Source: Triglochin maritima | Lineage: Eukaryota; Streptophyta; Magnoliopsida; Alismatales; Juncaginaceae | Length of the DNA: 64,000 nucleotides | Assembly (NCBI GenBank): GCA_963682175.1 | Contig: OY821771.1 | Location: 15,127,001 to 15,191,000, forward strand | Direction: 5' to 3' | Part shown: piece by piece, positions 34,007 to 45,099 of the stretch | Numbering within the stretch: the stretch's first letter is position 1 | How the letters are laid out: each line of letters begins with the position of its first letter | Made by a program: the position numbers and the translations under genes | The notes under the pieces: generated by a model | What the model was told of the DNA's origin: nothing | Databases searched by the model: none | The model's input: the letters and a program-made list of their open reading frames with translations, nothing else

Positions 34007-36780
34007 GGATCATGGCAAACAAATATATCGATATTAAATGCCACACACTAATATGACCCTAGCAATACAAACAAAAGAAAACAAAACAAAAGGAGAAGGA
34101 CTTGACTATGTACATACGTAAACCACCCCCCACAATTCGTGCATTGTCCTCATTGAATGTGAGCATGATACTACTTGGATTTATGCATGAAAAATAAAAT
34201 ATCTCACCAACGTTAAGAGGAAAGGGAAGTTCAAAACTTGTAAAATACTAAAGAAGGGAGACGAACACGTGAAACAAATGGGGCCCAAATACACAGGGGT
34301 TGGAGCCCACAACAACTCTTGGAGTCTTCTTGTTTTATTTTCTTTTTTTGTTTATATATATGTACAAACATGAAATCCCAATAATTCATGCAGGAACATG
34401 AATGGTTGAGTGCGAGAGAGGTTCGTGAAGGAACATGCACCCTCTAAGTAAGGTTTGAGGCATTGTCCATTAACTTTGAACACGTCCCCAGTCCTTGGGT
34501 TCAAGATTTCAATCGCTCTATGAGGAAATATGGTTTGCACAATAAAAGGGCCAGACCAATGACTACGGAGCTTACCCGTAAACAAATGAAGCCAGGAATT
34601 GTAGAGCAACACCTTCTGCCCGACCGTAAACACCTTTCGCATAATCATGCGATTGTGAAACATCTTGGCTTGGGACTTATGAATTTTGGATTTTTTATAC
34701 ACATCATTGCGTAGCTCTTCAAAATCCACAATGTCGACTTTACGCTGCACCCCTACTTGATTAAGGTCCATATTTAGGTTCTTGATCTCCTAGAAAGCAC
34801 GATGCTTGAGCTCGACGGGTAGGACGCAAGTCTTTCCGTACACAACCTGGTATGGGGACATACCCAAATTGGTCTTATACGCGGTGCGGAAATCCCACAA
34901 CGGGTCATTCAGTTTAGTCGACCAATCCTTCCTCGAGGAATTAACCGTCTTCTGAAGGATTTTCTTTAATTGATGGTTAGAGACTTCGACCTACCCACTA
35001 GTTTGTGGATGGTATGGGATTGCAAGCTTGTGGATGATCGAATACTTCCTCATAAGTGCTTCAACGACGCAATTGCAGAAGTGGGTCCCCTGATTATGGA
35101 ACCAGGAGTACCAAATCGCGTAAAAATGTCCTTTAAGAACTTGGTGACCACCTTGTTGTCATTGGTGTTTGTGGGGATATCCTCTACTGACTTAGACACA
35201 TATTCTACGACCACCAAAATGTAAACATTCCCCCCAACGAATTTGGGAAAGGACCCATAAAGTCGATGCCCCATAAGCGAAGATGTCGACGACAAGGATA
35301 TTTTACAAAAGCATCATATTACGTTGACAAATCCTGCCAAGGCACTGACACCTATCATATTGCTTTCAAAATTCGTAAGCATATTTGAAAAGCGAAGGCC
35401 AGTAAAATCCAGATTGGAGCACCTTGGCGGCAGTTTTCTTTGTTCCAAAGTGTCCTCCACATGCCTCAGAGTGGCAAAATTAGAGCACACTTTTGAATCA
35501 TTATTTGGGATGCACTGGCTGAAAAATTGGTCAGAGCAGTATTTGAATAGATGAGGGTTGTCCCAGTGAAAGAATCTGACATAAGATCTAAATTTGGTTT
35601 GGTCAGATTTTGACCAGCCTATAGGAAGTTTCTCGGTCACGAGGTAGTTCACAATGTCAGCAAACCAAGGGTTATCTTCGGTCCTAAACAATTGCTCCTC
35701 AGGAAATTTGTCAGTAATAATTTGGTCCTGTGGTTTGGTCGTGTCAAGACGAGACAAGTGGTTTGCTATAACATTTTCACACCTTTTTTGTCCCGAATCT
35801 CAAGATCGAATTCTTGTAACAACAAGATCCATTTGAAGAGTCGAGATTTTGCATCTTTCTTCGCCATGAGGTGATTGGTGGTTGTGTGATCAGAATAGAT
35901 AATCACATGGGTGCCAATCAAGTACGACCGAAATTTCGCCAAAGCGAATATGATAGCTAAGATTTTTTTCTCGGTCACAGTGTAGTTCAATTGGGCATCA
36001 TTGAGTGTTGTACTAGCATAGTAGATTACATTAGGCAATTTGTCCAATCGTTTCACAAGCACTGCTCCCACAACGAAGTTAGATGGATCACATATCAACT
36101 CGAAGAGTTCAGTCCACACCGGTGCTTTAATTATGGGAGATGAAGTCAACTCTTTCTTCAAGGTCAAAAAAACAAGATGACAATCCAGTGTGAACTCAAA
36201 AATTGCATCCTTAGCCAACATGGCGGTTAGAGGTCGAAATTTTTTGCTAAAATCCCGAATGAACCACCGATAGAATCCAGCATGCCCCAAAAAGGTGTTG
36301 ATATCCTTCACATTACGTGGCAGTGGGAGATTAGTAATAAGTCCCACTTTGGCCGGGTCGACCTAAATTCCCATACTTGAGACCACATATCCAAGTACAA
36401 TACCTCACTTTACCATGAAGTGACATTTCTGTCAATTAAAAGCGAGGTTCTTCTCATGGTATCACTTGAGGACAAAGCTCAAGTGATGAAGGCACTCATC
36501 GAAGGAAGCGCCAAATATGGAAAAAGACGCTCTACCATATCGGAGAAGATGCTGATCATACACCTTTAAAGTGTTGTCGGCGCATTACATAACCCAAAGG
36601 GCATGTGATGGTAGGCAAACATGCCAATGGGACATGTAAATGTGGTCCAACATCGTTCTTGCCATTGGAGGGTCATTAGAGTCGATGTCGAAGGTTGGTT
36701 GGATAAAATCCTTGATGTCATAAGATAGAAAGTTGTCAAGAATAACCTTCTTCTCGATATTCAACTTGGAAGCACCAAAA
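34007..36780 (-). pseudogene. Inverted gypsy pol fragment C (RT, RNase H, integrase), broken
   Basis: On the - strand, reading from 36780 down: fragments of RT (FGLCNAPTT region near 36600), RT thumb plus RNase H (36347-35766: [19 protein letters not shown], then [20 protein letters not shown]), the integrase zinc region (35757-35314: PWFADIVNYLVTEKLP), the integrase core (35295-35050: FVGGNVYILVVVEYVSKSVE, FTRFGTPGSII) and the integrase C terminus (34771-34352: LRSHWSGPFIV). RT-RNase H-integrase is the gypsy order. Frames change between segments and RT is internally shortened. Beyond 34140 it matches the family 3' internal region, so the missing pol of elements A and B may resemble this. Confidence 0.85.
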
Positions 36781-38034
36781 GAATAGTGTCCCTTTTGGCA
36801 CTTGTTGTCAACGAACTGCTCCTAAAGAACCATAAGAATTTCATCATCAACCTGAGCCTTCTTGGATGTGGAGGGGAACAATATTTTCTAGGCGGAGACC
36901 TTCTTTCCCAGTTGCTTGCAAGAGGACGAAAGGGTGGAGCCACAAGTTTTGGGTGGAGGCATGAAGAGTTTTGGAGGTGATTTGGTGGTAGAAGAGGTGG
37001 GTAGGTTTGGTGGGAGAGATGGGGAAGTCTTAGGAAAGAGTGGATGTGAGAAATGAACCAGGGTTGTGCAAAATGGGTGGAATAAGATGACTTAGATAGG
37101 GAATCAGACGCTTTCTAGAAGATTCAGGCAGTTGGGAGAAGGTAACGATTGTCAAAAATAGCTTGTTTTTGAATTTGAAACACAAGTTCGGAGGACTAAG
37201 TGGATGGATCTGTCATTCAAAGCTGGTCTAAAAAATGGTAACTAAGAACTTGCATTTTGGACGACTGGGCGAGTCAATTGGTTGTCCAATAAAATGGGAA
37301 AAATCTAGTAAAAAACAAGAGAAAACATCGGACGATGGAATCAAGTCCTTGGTCATCTGAAACCATCAGATCCAAGATTAGAAAAGTGTTGTTGTCAAGA
37401 CGAGTTGAAGTTGGACGACCGGCTAGAGAATCAGTCATTTGCCATATATTTTAGATGTTTGGGCAAATGACTATCGTTCGAATCAGAAGTCAACATGATG
37501 AATTTATCAAAATTGAGAGGAGCTTCGGATGGGTCAAAAACTAGTTGAAGAAATTGAGTCAAAATTGAATTGGACACTTGTCTAGAGCATTAGTCGTCCG
37601 AATCTGGACGAGTAAAATTGAATATCAAATCGAACGACTGATCAACATGGTGAGTTGTCTGATAAGAGTTGAGTGGAGCACCTCCAAGGATTGGATGTTC
37701 AAACACAGTTTGGTCATTCGAAACCTACAAGCGAGATAAATTAAGGGGCCTCGATTGAGCAATCTTTATATTGTGGTTATACCATAGAGGCCTTGATTGC
37801 TAGACCATCATCTAGCTGTGTTTGATCATATGTTGGTGAAAAAACTGAGTCATTACAAGAAACTTTGGACTCTTTCGTGTGTATGGTGGAGTGTATGAGT
37901 GGATAGGTGGTTCCAGAAGCCACGTCAGATAACCAGAGTGGTCAGGTGTTCGAGGAGTGTTCGTATGTTCCTCCCTAACTTGAATATGATGATGCTTTTT
38001 CCCAAAGTACTCATTATGACCCATACACATTCGC
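36781..38034. other. Noncoding LTR-like DNA with decayed decamer pairs
   Basis: No coding domain. Between about 37258 and 37660 short GGACGACCGG-like strings recur about 20-22 bp apart (for example 37258/37279 and 37329/37350), like the arrays in the LTRs at 32998 and 41347. It is probably a decayed LTR of that type; I could not find its ends. Confidence 0.4.
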
Positions 38035-38480
38035 TTATTGATGCAAGAGTTGTTACCTCTGATCATAATAAGGTGTCATGGAGTTAAAGAAGCGCGAGAA
38101 GTAGTTATTAACCTGAATCATTTTTTTGCACTTTGTGTTTAAAAGTAAACACCATTGAAGATTTCGAACGTTTGGAAAAGAACATTGATATTATTTTGTG
38201 CCGGCTGGAGATTATATTTCCACCATTTTTATGTTATGTTACATCTGCTTGTTCACTTGGCTTGGGTGGCACAATTGATAGGTCCGGTGTATTATCGTTG
38301 GATGTACCCATTCAAAAGATGTATGAATTGGTTGAAATCTTCTATTTGAAACAAAAAATCTAAAGAATCAATTCCTGAAGGTATTCTTGCCAAGGAGTGC
38401 ACAACCTTTTGCTCTTGATATTTGAAGAGTGCAGAGAGTTTTAGTAGACCTTTGAGGAATGATGGAGGTGAAAACCCTTA
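38035..38480 (+). pseudogene. CACTA transposase (TNP2) fragment, DUF4218-like region
   Basis: The translation gives LMQELLPLIIIRCHG, INLNHFFALCV, IEDFERLEKNIDIILCRLEI, then in another frame PVYYRWMYPFKRCMNWLK and EGILAKECTTFCS. These match the segment that follows the transposase core in plant CACTA TNP2 proteins. At least two frameshifts and a stop near 38130 break it. It lies on the opposite strand to, and just outside, the CACTA element starting at 38552, so it belongs to a different, older copy. Confidence 0.75.
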
Positions 38481-38551
38481 GGAAAGGGTAGAATGGTTGT
38501 TCTGGATGATTTTGAACTTGAAAATCCTTATGATGATTTTGGTTGTCATTA

Positions 38552-38830
38552 CACTATTGGAAAAAAGGTTTTCACGTATGTTTTTGGTCTATATCACATC
38601 AGGTTGACTGGTCCAATATACCGACGTGGTAATTGCGAGACATAATAGAGAAGATGATATCACGTTGGTCCTAAATCTGACATGATATGTCCCATATATC
38701 ATGTCGGTTCCCTCCAAACTGACGTGATATATCCCATATATCACGTCTATTGTTGGATAAACCAACGTGATATATCCCATATATGAGACATATCAGGTCG
38801 GTTTTGTGGGAACTGACGTGATATACTTCT
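38552..38830 (-). repeat. CACTA terminus and subterminal repeats (left end)
   Basis: The terminal CACTATTGG is followed by several direct and inverted copies of GACGTGATATATCCCATAT and TATCACGTC. In En/Spm such subterminal copies bind the TnpA-like protein. Confidence 0.75.
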
Positions 38831-38875
38831 GTTAAAAAAATAAAATTCATTTGTCATGTAATCTACTAAGATTCT

Positions 38876-38985
38876 CTGCACTAAACACATTCACAATGCA
38901 AGATACACATTCACAATCACATTCCAATTCACAATCACAACACATTAATAATCACATCACATTCACAAACACAATGCAATATTCT
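38876..38985 (+). repeat. Low-complexity ACATTCACAATC-type repeat
   Basis: Variants of CACATTCACAATCACA repeat irregularly just inside the CACTA left end. Confidence 0.65.
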
Positions 38986-39289
38986 AAGTGACATTCAAGT
39001 CCTTTTGGAACCCACTGCTTTTTTTTCATTCTATGAAACACTTTGCGAAGACGAATAAGGTAGGAAGTGAATTCCTTGTTCATTTTCTTGCTGAACTGAA
39101 CGTGAATGAGAGGATCGATAGAACCACGACTCGATGCATTAATTCACAATCATACAATCACAATGCATGTACACATTCAAACTAACATTCAATGTCTCTG
39201 ATTTCCATTCAAGCAAACAAAACAGTTAACATTCATATGAAAAAGTAAGCATACCTAACATATATTGATGACCAACTTACAAGCATATG

Positions 39290-40512
39290 TGTAATGAAAA
39301 AGGCAGCCCACCTATCCCGTGTCCTGTCAATCTCTGATTATGAATATGGATCAAATTTTCTCCAAACACCTACAAATTAAAAAAACACATATAAACATAC
39401 AACTTTATCAATATAAGATGTATATCACAATATAAAGTAGAAGCTACATATTACCTCTCGTAAATCTCCCTCCTGCAAACCCATGTCCACAATGTTTTTC
39501 CATATACCTCATGATATAGTACCCACACTCAGTATTCCCAATTTGTTTATGGTACTACAATTAAGAGATAATGTATATTACGAAACAACGAAATTAATTG
39601 AAATATAGGGCTTAATTGTTTCAAAAATAATTTAATCATCCTACCTTCATATCATGCCAAGTTGTTGTCTTTTTTTGACTTCTTTTTTCCCAATGCTTAT
39701 ATATATCCATAGCTCTATTGAAATGAAGAAATAACGGAATTTGTTATAAAATTTGACAACTACAAATTTTTTTTATGTTTTAAAGTAATGATTTAATATA
39801 ACTTAAAATGGCACAATATGCTTCAAAGATCACAAGATAAAACTCATTAAAAACATAATAATTTTAACACTACATGTACTATATTAAATAAGTAAAAGAA
39901 TACATTTCCCAAAACAGTGCAAAATAATACATCTTGTCCCCCTGAGCCATCACCTTGACAATTTCTTGCACTCGGGTGTCGTCATTTTGTCGTTCGGGGT
40001 GGCAGAGCAATGTTGGACATAAACATCCAAATCTCTTTCCATACGGCTTTTGCTAAAGAGACCTATATATTACAATCAATAAACATTATTTAAATGCTAA
40101 AATTTAAAACATAAACAAATACTGTGAAAGCTAACATATATATGAATGACTCACTTTAAACAAACTTGAAGGATATTTATATTAAATTTTTCGGACATTA
40201 GAAATTGCATGACATCACTCATAAATACATACAATTTGGTTTCAAGCCATCTATTGTTGTGGAGCCTACGACTTCTTTATCCATAACACTCTGCACAGTA
40301 TCGTCCTCGGGTTTAAATTTTATGAAATTATATAACATTAAGTAGGTCTTAGGCAACACATTTTCATTAAACCCGATAAATCTTTTGGATGCCTTGGATT
40401 GTGGAGGTTCAACCTTTAACATAAAAATATACATTGTTAGAATATTCATACTCAAACAATATATATGGCTATCATAAAACCGTATATTAATTCTAAATGA
40501 ATACCTTTTCAT
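39290..40512 (-). pseudogene. Ulp1-like cysteine protease module of the CACTA element
   Basis: On the - strand, exon-like segments give LKPNCMYL with upstream PPQSKASKRFIGFNENVLPK (about 40430-40219), then RAMDIYKHWEKRSQKKTTTW (about 39725-39655). Next is KQIGNTECGYYIMRYMEKHC (about 39535-39470), containing the Cys of the Ulp1/C48 active-site loop, and finally SEIDRTRDRWAAFF (about 39340-39300). Plant CACTA elements often carry such a peptidase-C48-like region after ORF2. A stop precedes SEIDRTRD, and I could not identify the catalytic His and Asp, so activity is unlikely. Confidence 0.6.
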
Positions 40513-40693
40513 TCTTTTTCAGTTTTATTAAGGAACGTGGCCATTCCAATAAGTAGCCTTCGACCTCCCCAACCGTTTAAACTTCAGATTCCAATATTGG
40601 CAAGAACGTTTCACCAACAACAAGATAATCTAAGGTCACTAGTACATTTTTTGATCTGATTTTTGCCCTATGACGCGTCTTCAACGCATATAC

Positions 40694-42151
40694 TGTAGGA
40701 TCGTGAATCTGACTTAGTTCTAATCACTTTAAAGCTTAAACAAACTCTACTTGCCTAATAATCAAAGATGCAATGGAATTAAAAATAAAAGCAAGTAAAG
40801 GAAGGAAATATGCAAACCACAAAGAGATGAGGGATTTTTATAGAGGTTCGCCCCCCACCCGGGTCCTTGTCCTCTCTTGCAATCTCCGCTCCGATCACTA
40901 AGGTCCTCTCACGACTTCACTAACCACTCCCCGTTCCGAGCCAGGAGAGAACGACTTTACACCACAAGCAACACGAACAACCTCACTAGCTTGTTCTTCC
41001 TCTCGCAATCCGAGAGGGACTCTTCAGGTTTTCACCAAAGTCCTTGCTTTTTTACAATAGTGGGTTGAGTGGATCACTCACTCTCTAACTTGAGCACACT
41101 TATCTTAGGATATGGAATTGATCTAAGATGTGGAATTGTATGCTTGGAGAGTAGATTTGGGGAATGGGAGACTTGGAGTTTTCTCTTGAGTGTATATGAC
41201 AATAAGGATTGGAAGAGTTGTGTATTTGTGTCGTAGGAACACCTATTTATAAGCTCCTAAGGTGTTATAGTTGTTGGGGTTAAGTTGGGTAAGTTTGAGT
41301 GAGAATCACAAAACAACAACATGCAAGACCCTATTAAGATAAAGTTTGGTCGACCGAATCGGGCAGAACGGTCGACCGTTTGACAATTTTGAACAAGGTT
41401 CGGTCGACCGGTAAAGAAACGGTCGACCGTAAACTTCCAAACTCTACGGGGTTGACGAAAATGATCAATTTCGGTCGACCTATCCAAGTTCTTCGGTCGA
41501 CTGGAAACTTCCAGGCAGTTTCACTTTGTGGAGACAATTAGGTTCGGTCGACCGAAACAGGTCCACGGTCGACCGATAGGCAATTTGTATTTTGGGGTAT
41601 TAGTGAATAATTTGAATACGACCGTTGGTATAATACCACAACCCTAACGGTCAGAAAACTATGTTGATTTGGTCCACCGAAAAGGTCAGAACGGTCGACC
41701 GAAAGTGGGCAGTCTAAAACACTATAGGATACTTGATCACTTGGTCGACCGAAAGGCTTGGGTCGGTCGACCGAATGTGGGCAGATAATTCTGGTTTAGT
41801 TTTAGTGTTTTTCGATCTAATTTTTGGTGATCTATTGAAGTCCAATTGATGTGAAATTTTGTGTGTGACTTTTATAGGGAACCTAGTGTGTATGTGAGTT
41901 GACTGTATCTTAAGTATGCTCAATTACACAATGTTCCTAAGACTCAAAAGAAATGCAAATTACATGCCTTCAATATGGCTTTATTAAATGTCTTGACTTG
42001 ATTTCCTTTCTTTCTTGAGTCTTGATCACCTGTAGAGGTTAGCACAAAGCAATATATATGTTATGCAATATGTGTGCTACTCTACATTGATTACAATTAA
42101 GATTAGGTTGATTAAATCATCAAAACATAAATTAAGGCCAAAAAGCCAACA
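40694..42151 (-). repeat. Solo LTR with paired decamers, inserted in a CACTA exon
   Basis: The LTR runs from TGTAGGATCG to AGCCAACA (1458 bp), with no internal domain. Flanks are TATAC and AATAC, a 5-bp duplication with one change. The TATA-like CTATTTATAAGC at about 41243 reads TATAAATAG on the - strand, giving the orientation. Upstream of it on that strand are seven exact and several near-exact CGGTCGACCG copies (41347-41773). The CACTA exon reads across the insertion. Confidence 0.85.
41347..41773. repeat. Six pairs of CGGTCGACCG-type decamers
   Basis: Paired starts are 41347/41369, 41401/41420, 41472/41494, 41545/41566, 41670/41692 and 41742/41764, with within-pair distances of 22, 19, 22, 21, 22 and 22 bp. 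Exact decamers begin at 41369, 41401, 41420, 41545, 41566, 41692 and 41764. Most pairs begin about 70-73 bp apart. Confidence 0.92.
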
Positions 42152-43336
42152 AATACCTTTCCGTATGCTACAAGTCACAAATCGGGATCCCTTATAAAAA
42201 GTCCACATTCACGGCCATCCTGTAAATAGATTGAAGTTAAAATTAACAACTATCAACACAAACGTAATTAAATTTTTACCTCAATTGTTTATTTTTCCTG
42301 AGTTGTTGGTATTGATGTTTCCTCAATTACAATTGGTACTCAATGGGTTGGCTTCACGATTACCTCTTCAGGATTAACACTTGACGCGCTCTGAGGCCTT
42401 GACATATTAAAATGTAGGTTGTTCGTAGCATAGAGATTTCTCACCACACTCTCCAAATCTTCCATCCTTTGCCTTAATTCTCGATTTTCCCGAGTAAGCC
42501 CCCTATCTGAAGAAGACGCTGACCCAAAGTATTGACAAATTCTAATTCAACTAGCCACACCTCAAACTCGTCCCGGATGCTCCTCTTCACCCAAAGCCAT
42601 GACTAATATGTCATTTCTACCATCCGAGACAAATTCTCCTGATGAGGCTTGTAGTGAAAGCTTATCCTACGACAAAATGATATTATAAATATAATACTGA
42701 TTAAGATACAAATATTACAGTTAAATTTAATACTTACAATCTTGTTTGCAACATTTGCATACTCGTTGGTCATATAACTTCTGTCGGGTCTAATACGTGC
42801 TCGTTTCCACTTTTCTTGTCTAGGTGATGACGATGGTGGTGGCAAATTACTTGCTTGCTCTTCACTTAGACCGGACTGCAAAGCGTCTTCTTTTTTCTTT
42901 GCTCTTTTTTCGACCATCATTTGCTGCTCAAGTTTACGATAGCGTCCCCTGGACAATCGATGGAGAAACTTGTTTTTGGATTGCTGGTCCATATTAAGAT
43001 CTCGTAGGGTCTATACTGGAAAAAAAATTAAACAATAAAATATATTATGAAAATATAATTCAATTGGTAAGAAACTATTGATTTGAGGAAATGCGCCCAA
43101 GTTCCAGTAATAAAATTCTAAATCAAACAAGGATTTTGATCCTTGTACTCCCTAAATATAAAGTTGGTTGTCAACTTTGTTTTAAAATCTTTCCACTGAT
43201 TGCCCACATACGACAACCATTTCTTTTTCAACAATTTCTTGGGCTCAACAATAAATTTTGCGTACATTAAACAACAACATATAGTTAGATAAAAAAACAT
43301 ACAAGACAAAAATCACTAATGTAGGAAGTAAAATCT

Positions 43337-45007
43337 TACCATTACATCTTTCCAAATTTGGTCTTTAAGTGAAGTGATTGAATCAATTATAATAACCGCA
43401 AGTGCACGACCACGTTGAAGCGGTGGCAAATACGGGTCGATCCACAAGGAGGTGTGTCAACTTTGGCTAGTTCGAAGGCGAGTGGGAAACAAAGGTAATA
43501 AGAGATTGATTAAACTAAGCTACACTAAACGAGTAAGCAACAAAGAAGGAAGTGAAAGCGACATAAGAAATGAAACTAAGTGACTAATAGAAGAATATAG
43601 AAATTAGGAATGGAAAACCGCTAAGGGGTGGAGTGTGTGTACGCATGAAATAAGTGTGGTGAATGCATACAATAAGCTCAAGTGTAGTTAGTGTTTGTTA
43701 TGCATAAGAAGTACCTAATGGCAAGACCTATCATTCAAAGCACTAACCTAGGTGATTAATATGAGCATGACATGTTTGTTATTTAGAACCTAAATAAGCA
43801 TGGAATGTACCTAAATATTATGGCAGAAACCATCAACTTAAGTATTCTCTTTAATTCAAATAAGCATACTAACATTTCTCACATACAACAATATTTAGCA
43901 TTCAGTCTATCTACATAACATGTATAAACATCAACTCCACCCCTAAAGGGGGATGGAACTACTCACATTAAACTATAAACTACATGAAGAAAAGAAGACA
44001 TTCTATTTATACTACTATAAAGAAAACAAAACAAACTAAACAAGCAAGCATCAAAATAAAGACAATATAAAACTAACAAAACTATGAAGAATTATTTCAT
44101 TTACATGACTCACATTACAAGTGACATTCTTCTCCACCTTGAGTTTTTGCTTCAAGGATTTTACTCCAAGTAGAGAGAATGCCACCGAGCAATGGGTGAA
44201 TACAAATGAGGAGGAAGAGTTCTATTTATAGCCATAGAAAAAGGTAATCCGGGACAATCCCCTGGTATGGGACTAAACGTATACCAAAAATAGTATAAAT
44301 ACAACCTAATACATAATCCGCCAAAGTTTTAGCGGATCCAAACCAAAACCGACCGCCAATTGGCGGTCTATATTGTATGAATCCGGCCTGGTTTTGGAGT
44401 GTAATTGTCTGGCTTCATGTCTTCATGTGTGATGCATCCAGATAAATTGTTGGAGCTTAGGACCAAATCGAATTGCCAAAATACTCCTCATGATGGTGTG
44501 GAGTTTCTTGATTTTCTCATTGGTCCTTTGAGCTTACATCCGGGTCCTTACCTCTTGCAACTCAGTCCCCAGGTCTTGCAACTCAGTCTTTTTCCTTGCT
44601 TTTGTGTCTCTTCTCCTCAAATCTGCTTATTCCTTAAACTTAAACATTAAACTCCTTACGTAGCATTGTTTAGGTGAAAGATAACGTATATAAGACACAA
44701 ATGTATGCATGATATGATGTCAATCATGAAGCATCAACCATAGACCATTTTCAACACAGATGTCGACTTTCATTCTTACAAGAGTACCCAAATAAGCTCT
44801 CCAGTATATTTGATTTGGTCCGGTTGGCTCCAACATATTATCAAACTGGAGAGGTAATGGACCTTCTCTCTTAACCAATAACTGAAATTTGAGCATCAGA
44901 GTACCTCCACGTGCGTAAGATGTCATGAAATCCTCATCGTCACTTTCAACTTGCACGTCGATGTCAGTGTTCATCTTTGGCGGATCGGCTTTCTTCTTCT
45001 TCCGCAT
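43337..45007 (-). pseudogene. CACTA ORF2 N-terminal exon, split by a solo LTR
   Basis: On the - strand, MRKKKKADPPKMNTDIDVQV starts at 45007 and runs to VENGLWLMLH, where the solo LTR 43375-44726 interrupts. Beyond it the same exon resumes as SLKDQIWKDVM (about 43373-43340). A region of the type GTLVR...W...LKDxIWxDV is typical of ORF2 in plant CACTA elements. Confidence 0.7.
43375..44726 (-). repeat. Solo gypsy LTR with perfect 5-bp target duplication
   Basis: The LTR begins TGATTG and ends CAATCA (1352 bp), flanked by TGAAG at 43370-43374 and 44727-44731. The - strand orientation is shown by the TATA region at about 44218 (CTATAAATAG on the - strand). The absence of any internal domain indicates LTR-LTR recombination after insertion. 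The same family occurs at 56060-57436 and, truncated, at 14585-15543. Confidence 0.95.
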
Positions 45008-45099
45008 CTACCTGAAATAAGAAAAAAACATAATCTATATCAACAAATAAAGTAGAAACTCATATACAAATAAGTTTTCAAATTTTACTTTCAATTGAA

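Larger units (their letters stand above)
40505..43330 (-). pseudogene. CACTA ORF2 C-terminal exons, split by a solo LTR
   Basis: On the - strand, WLSYVGNQWKDFKTKLTTNF (about 43230) leads to FLHRLSRGRYRKLEQQMM and KWKRARIRPDRSYMTNEYAN (42992-42730), and then to DGRECGLFIRDP near 42215. That last exon is cut by the solo LTR at 40694-42151 and resumes as ALKTRHRAKIRSKNVLVTLD at about 40690-40630. The content matches the Transposase_24-like ORF2 of plant CACTA elements, an accessory DNA-binding protein. Stops and small frameshifts are present. Confidence 0.7.
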
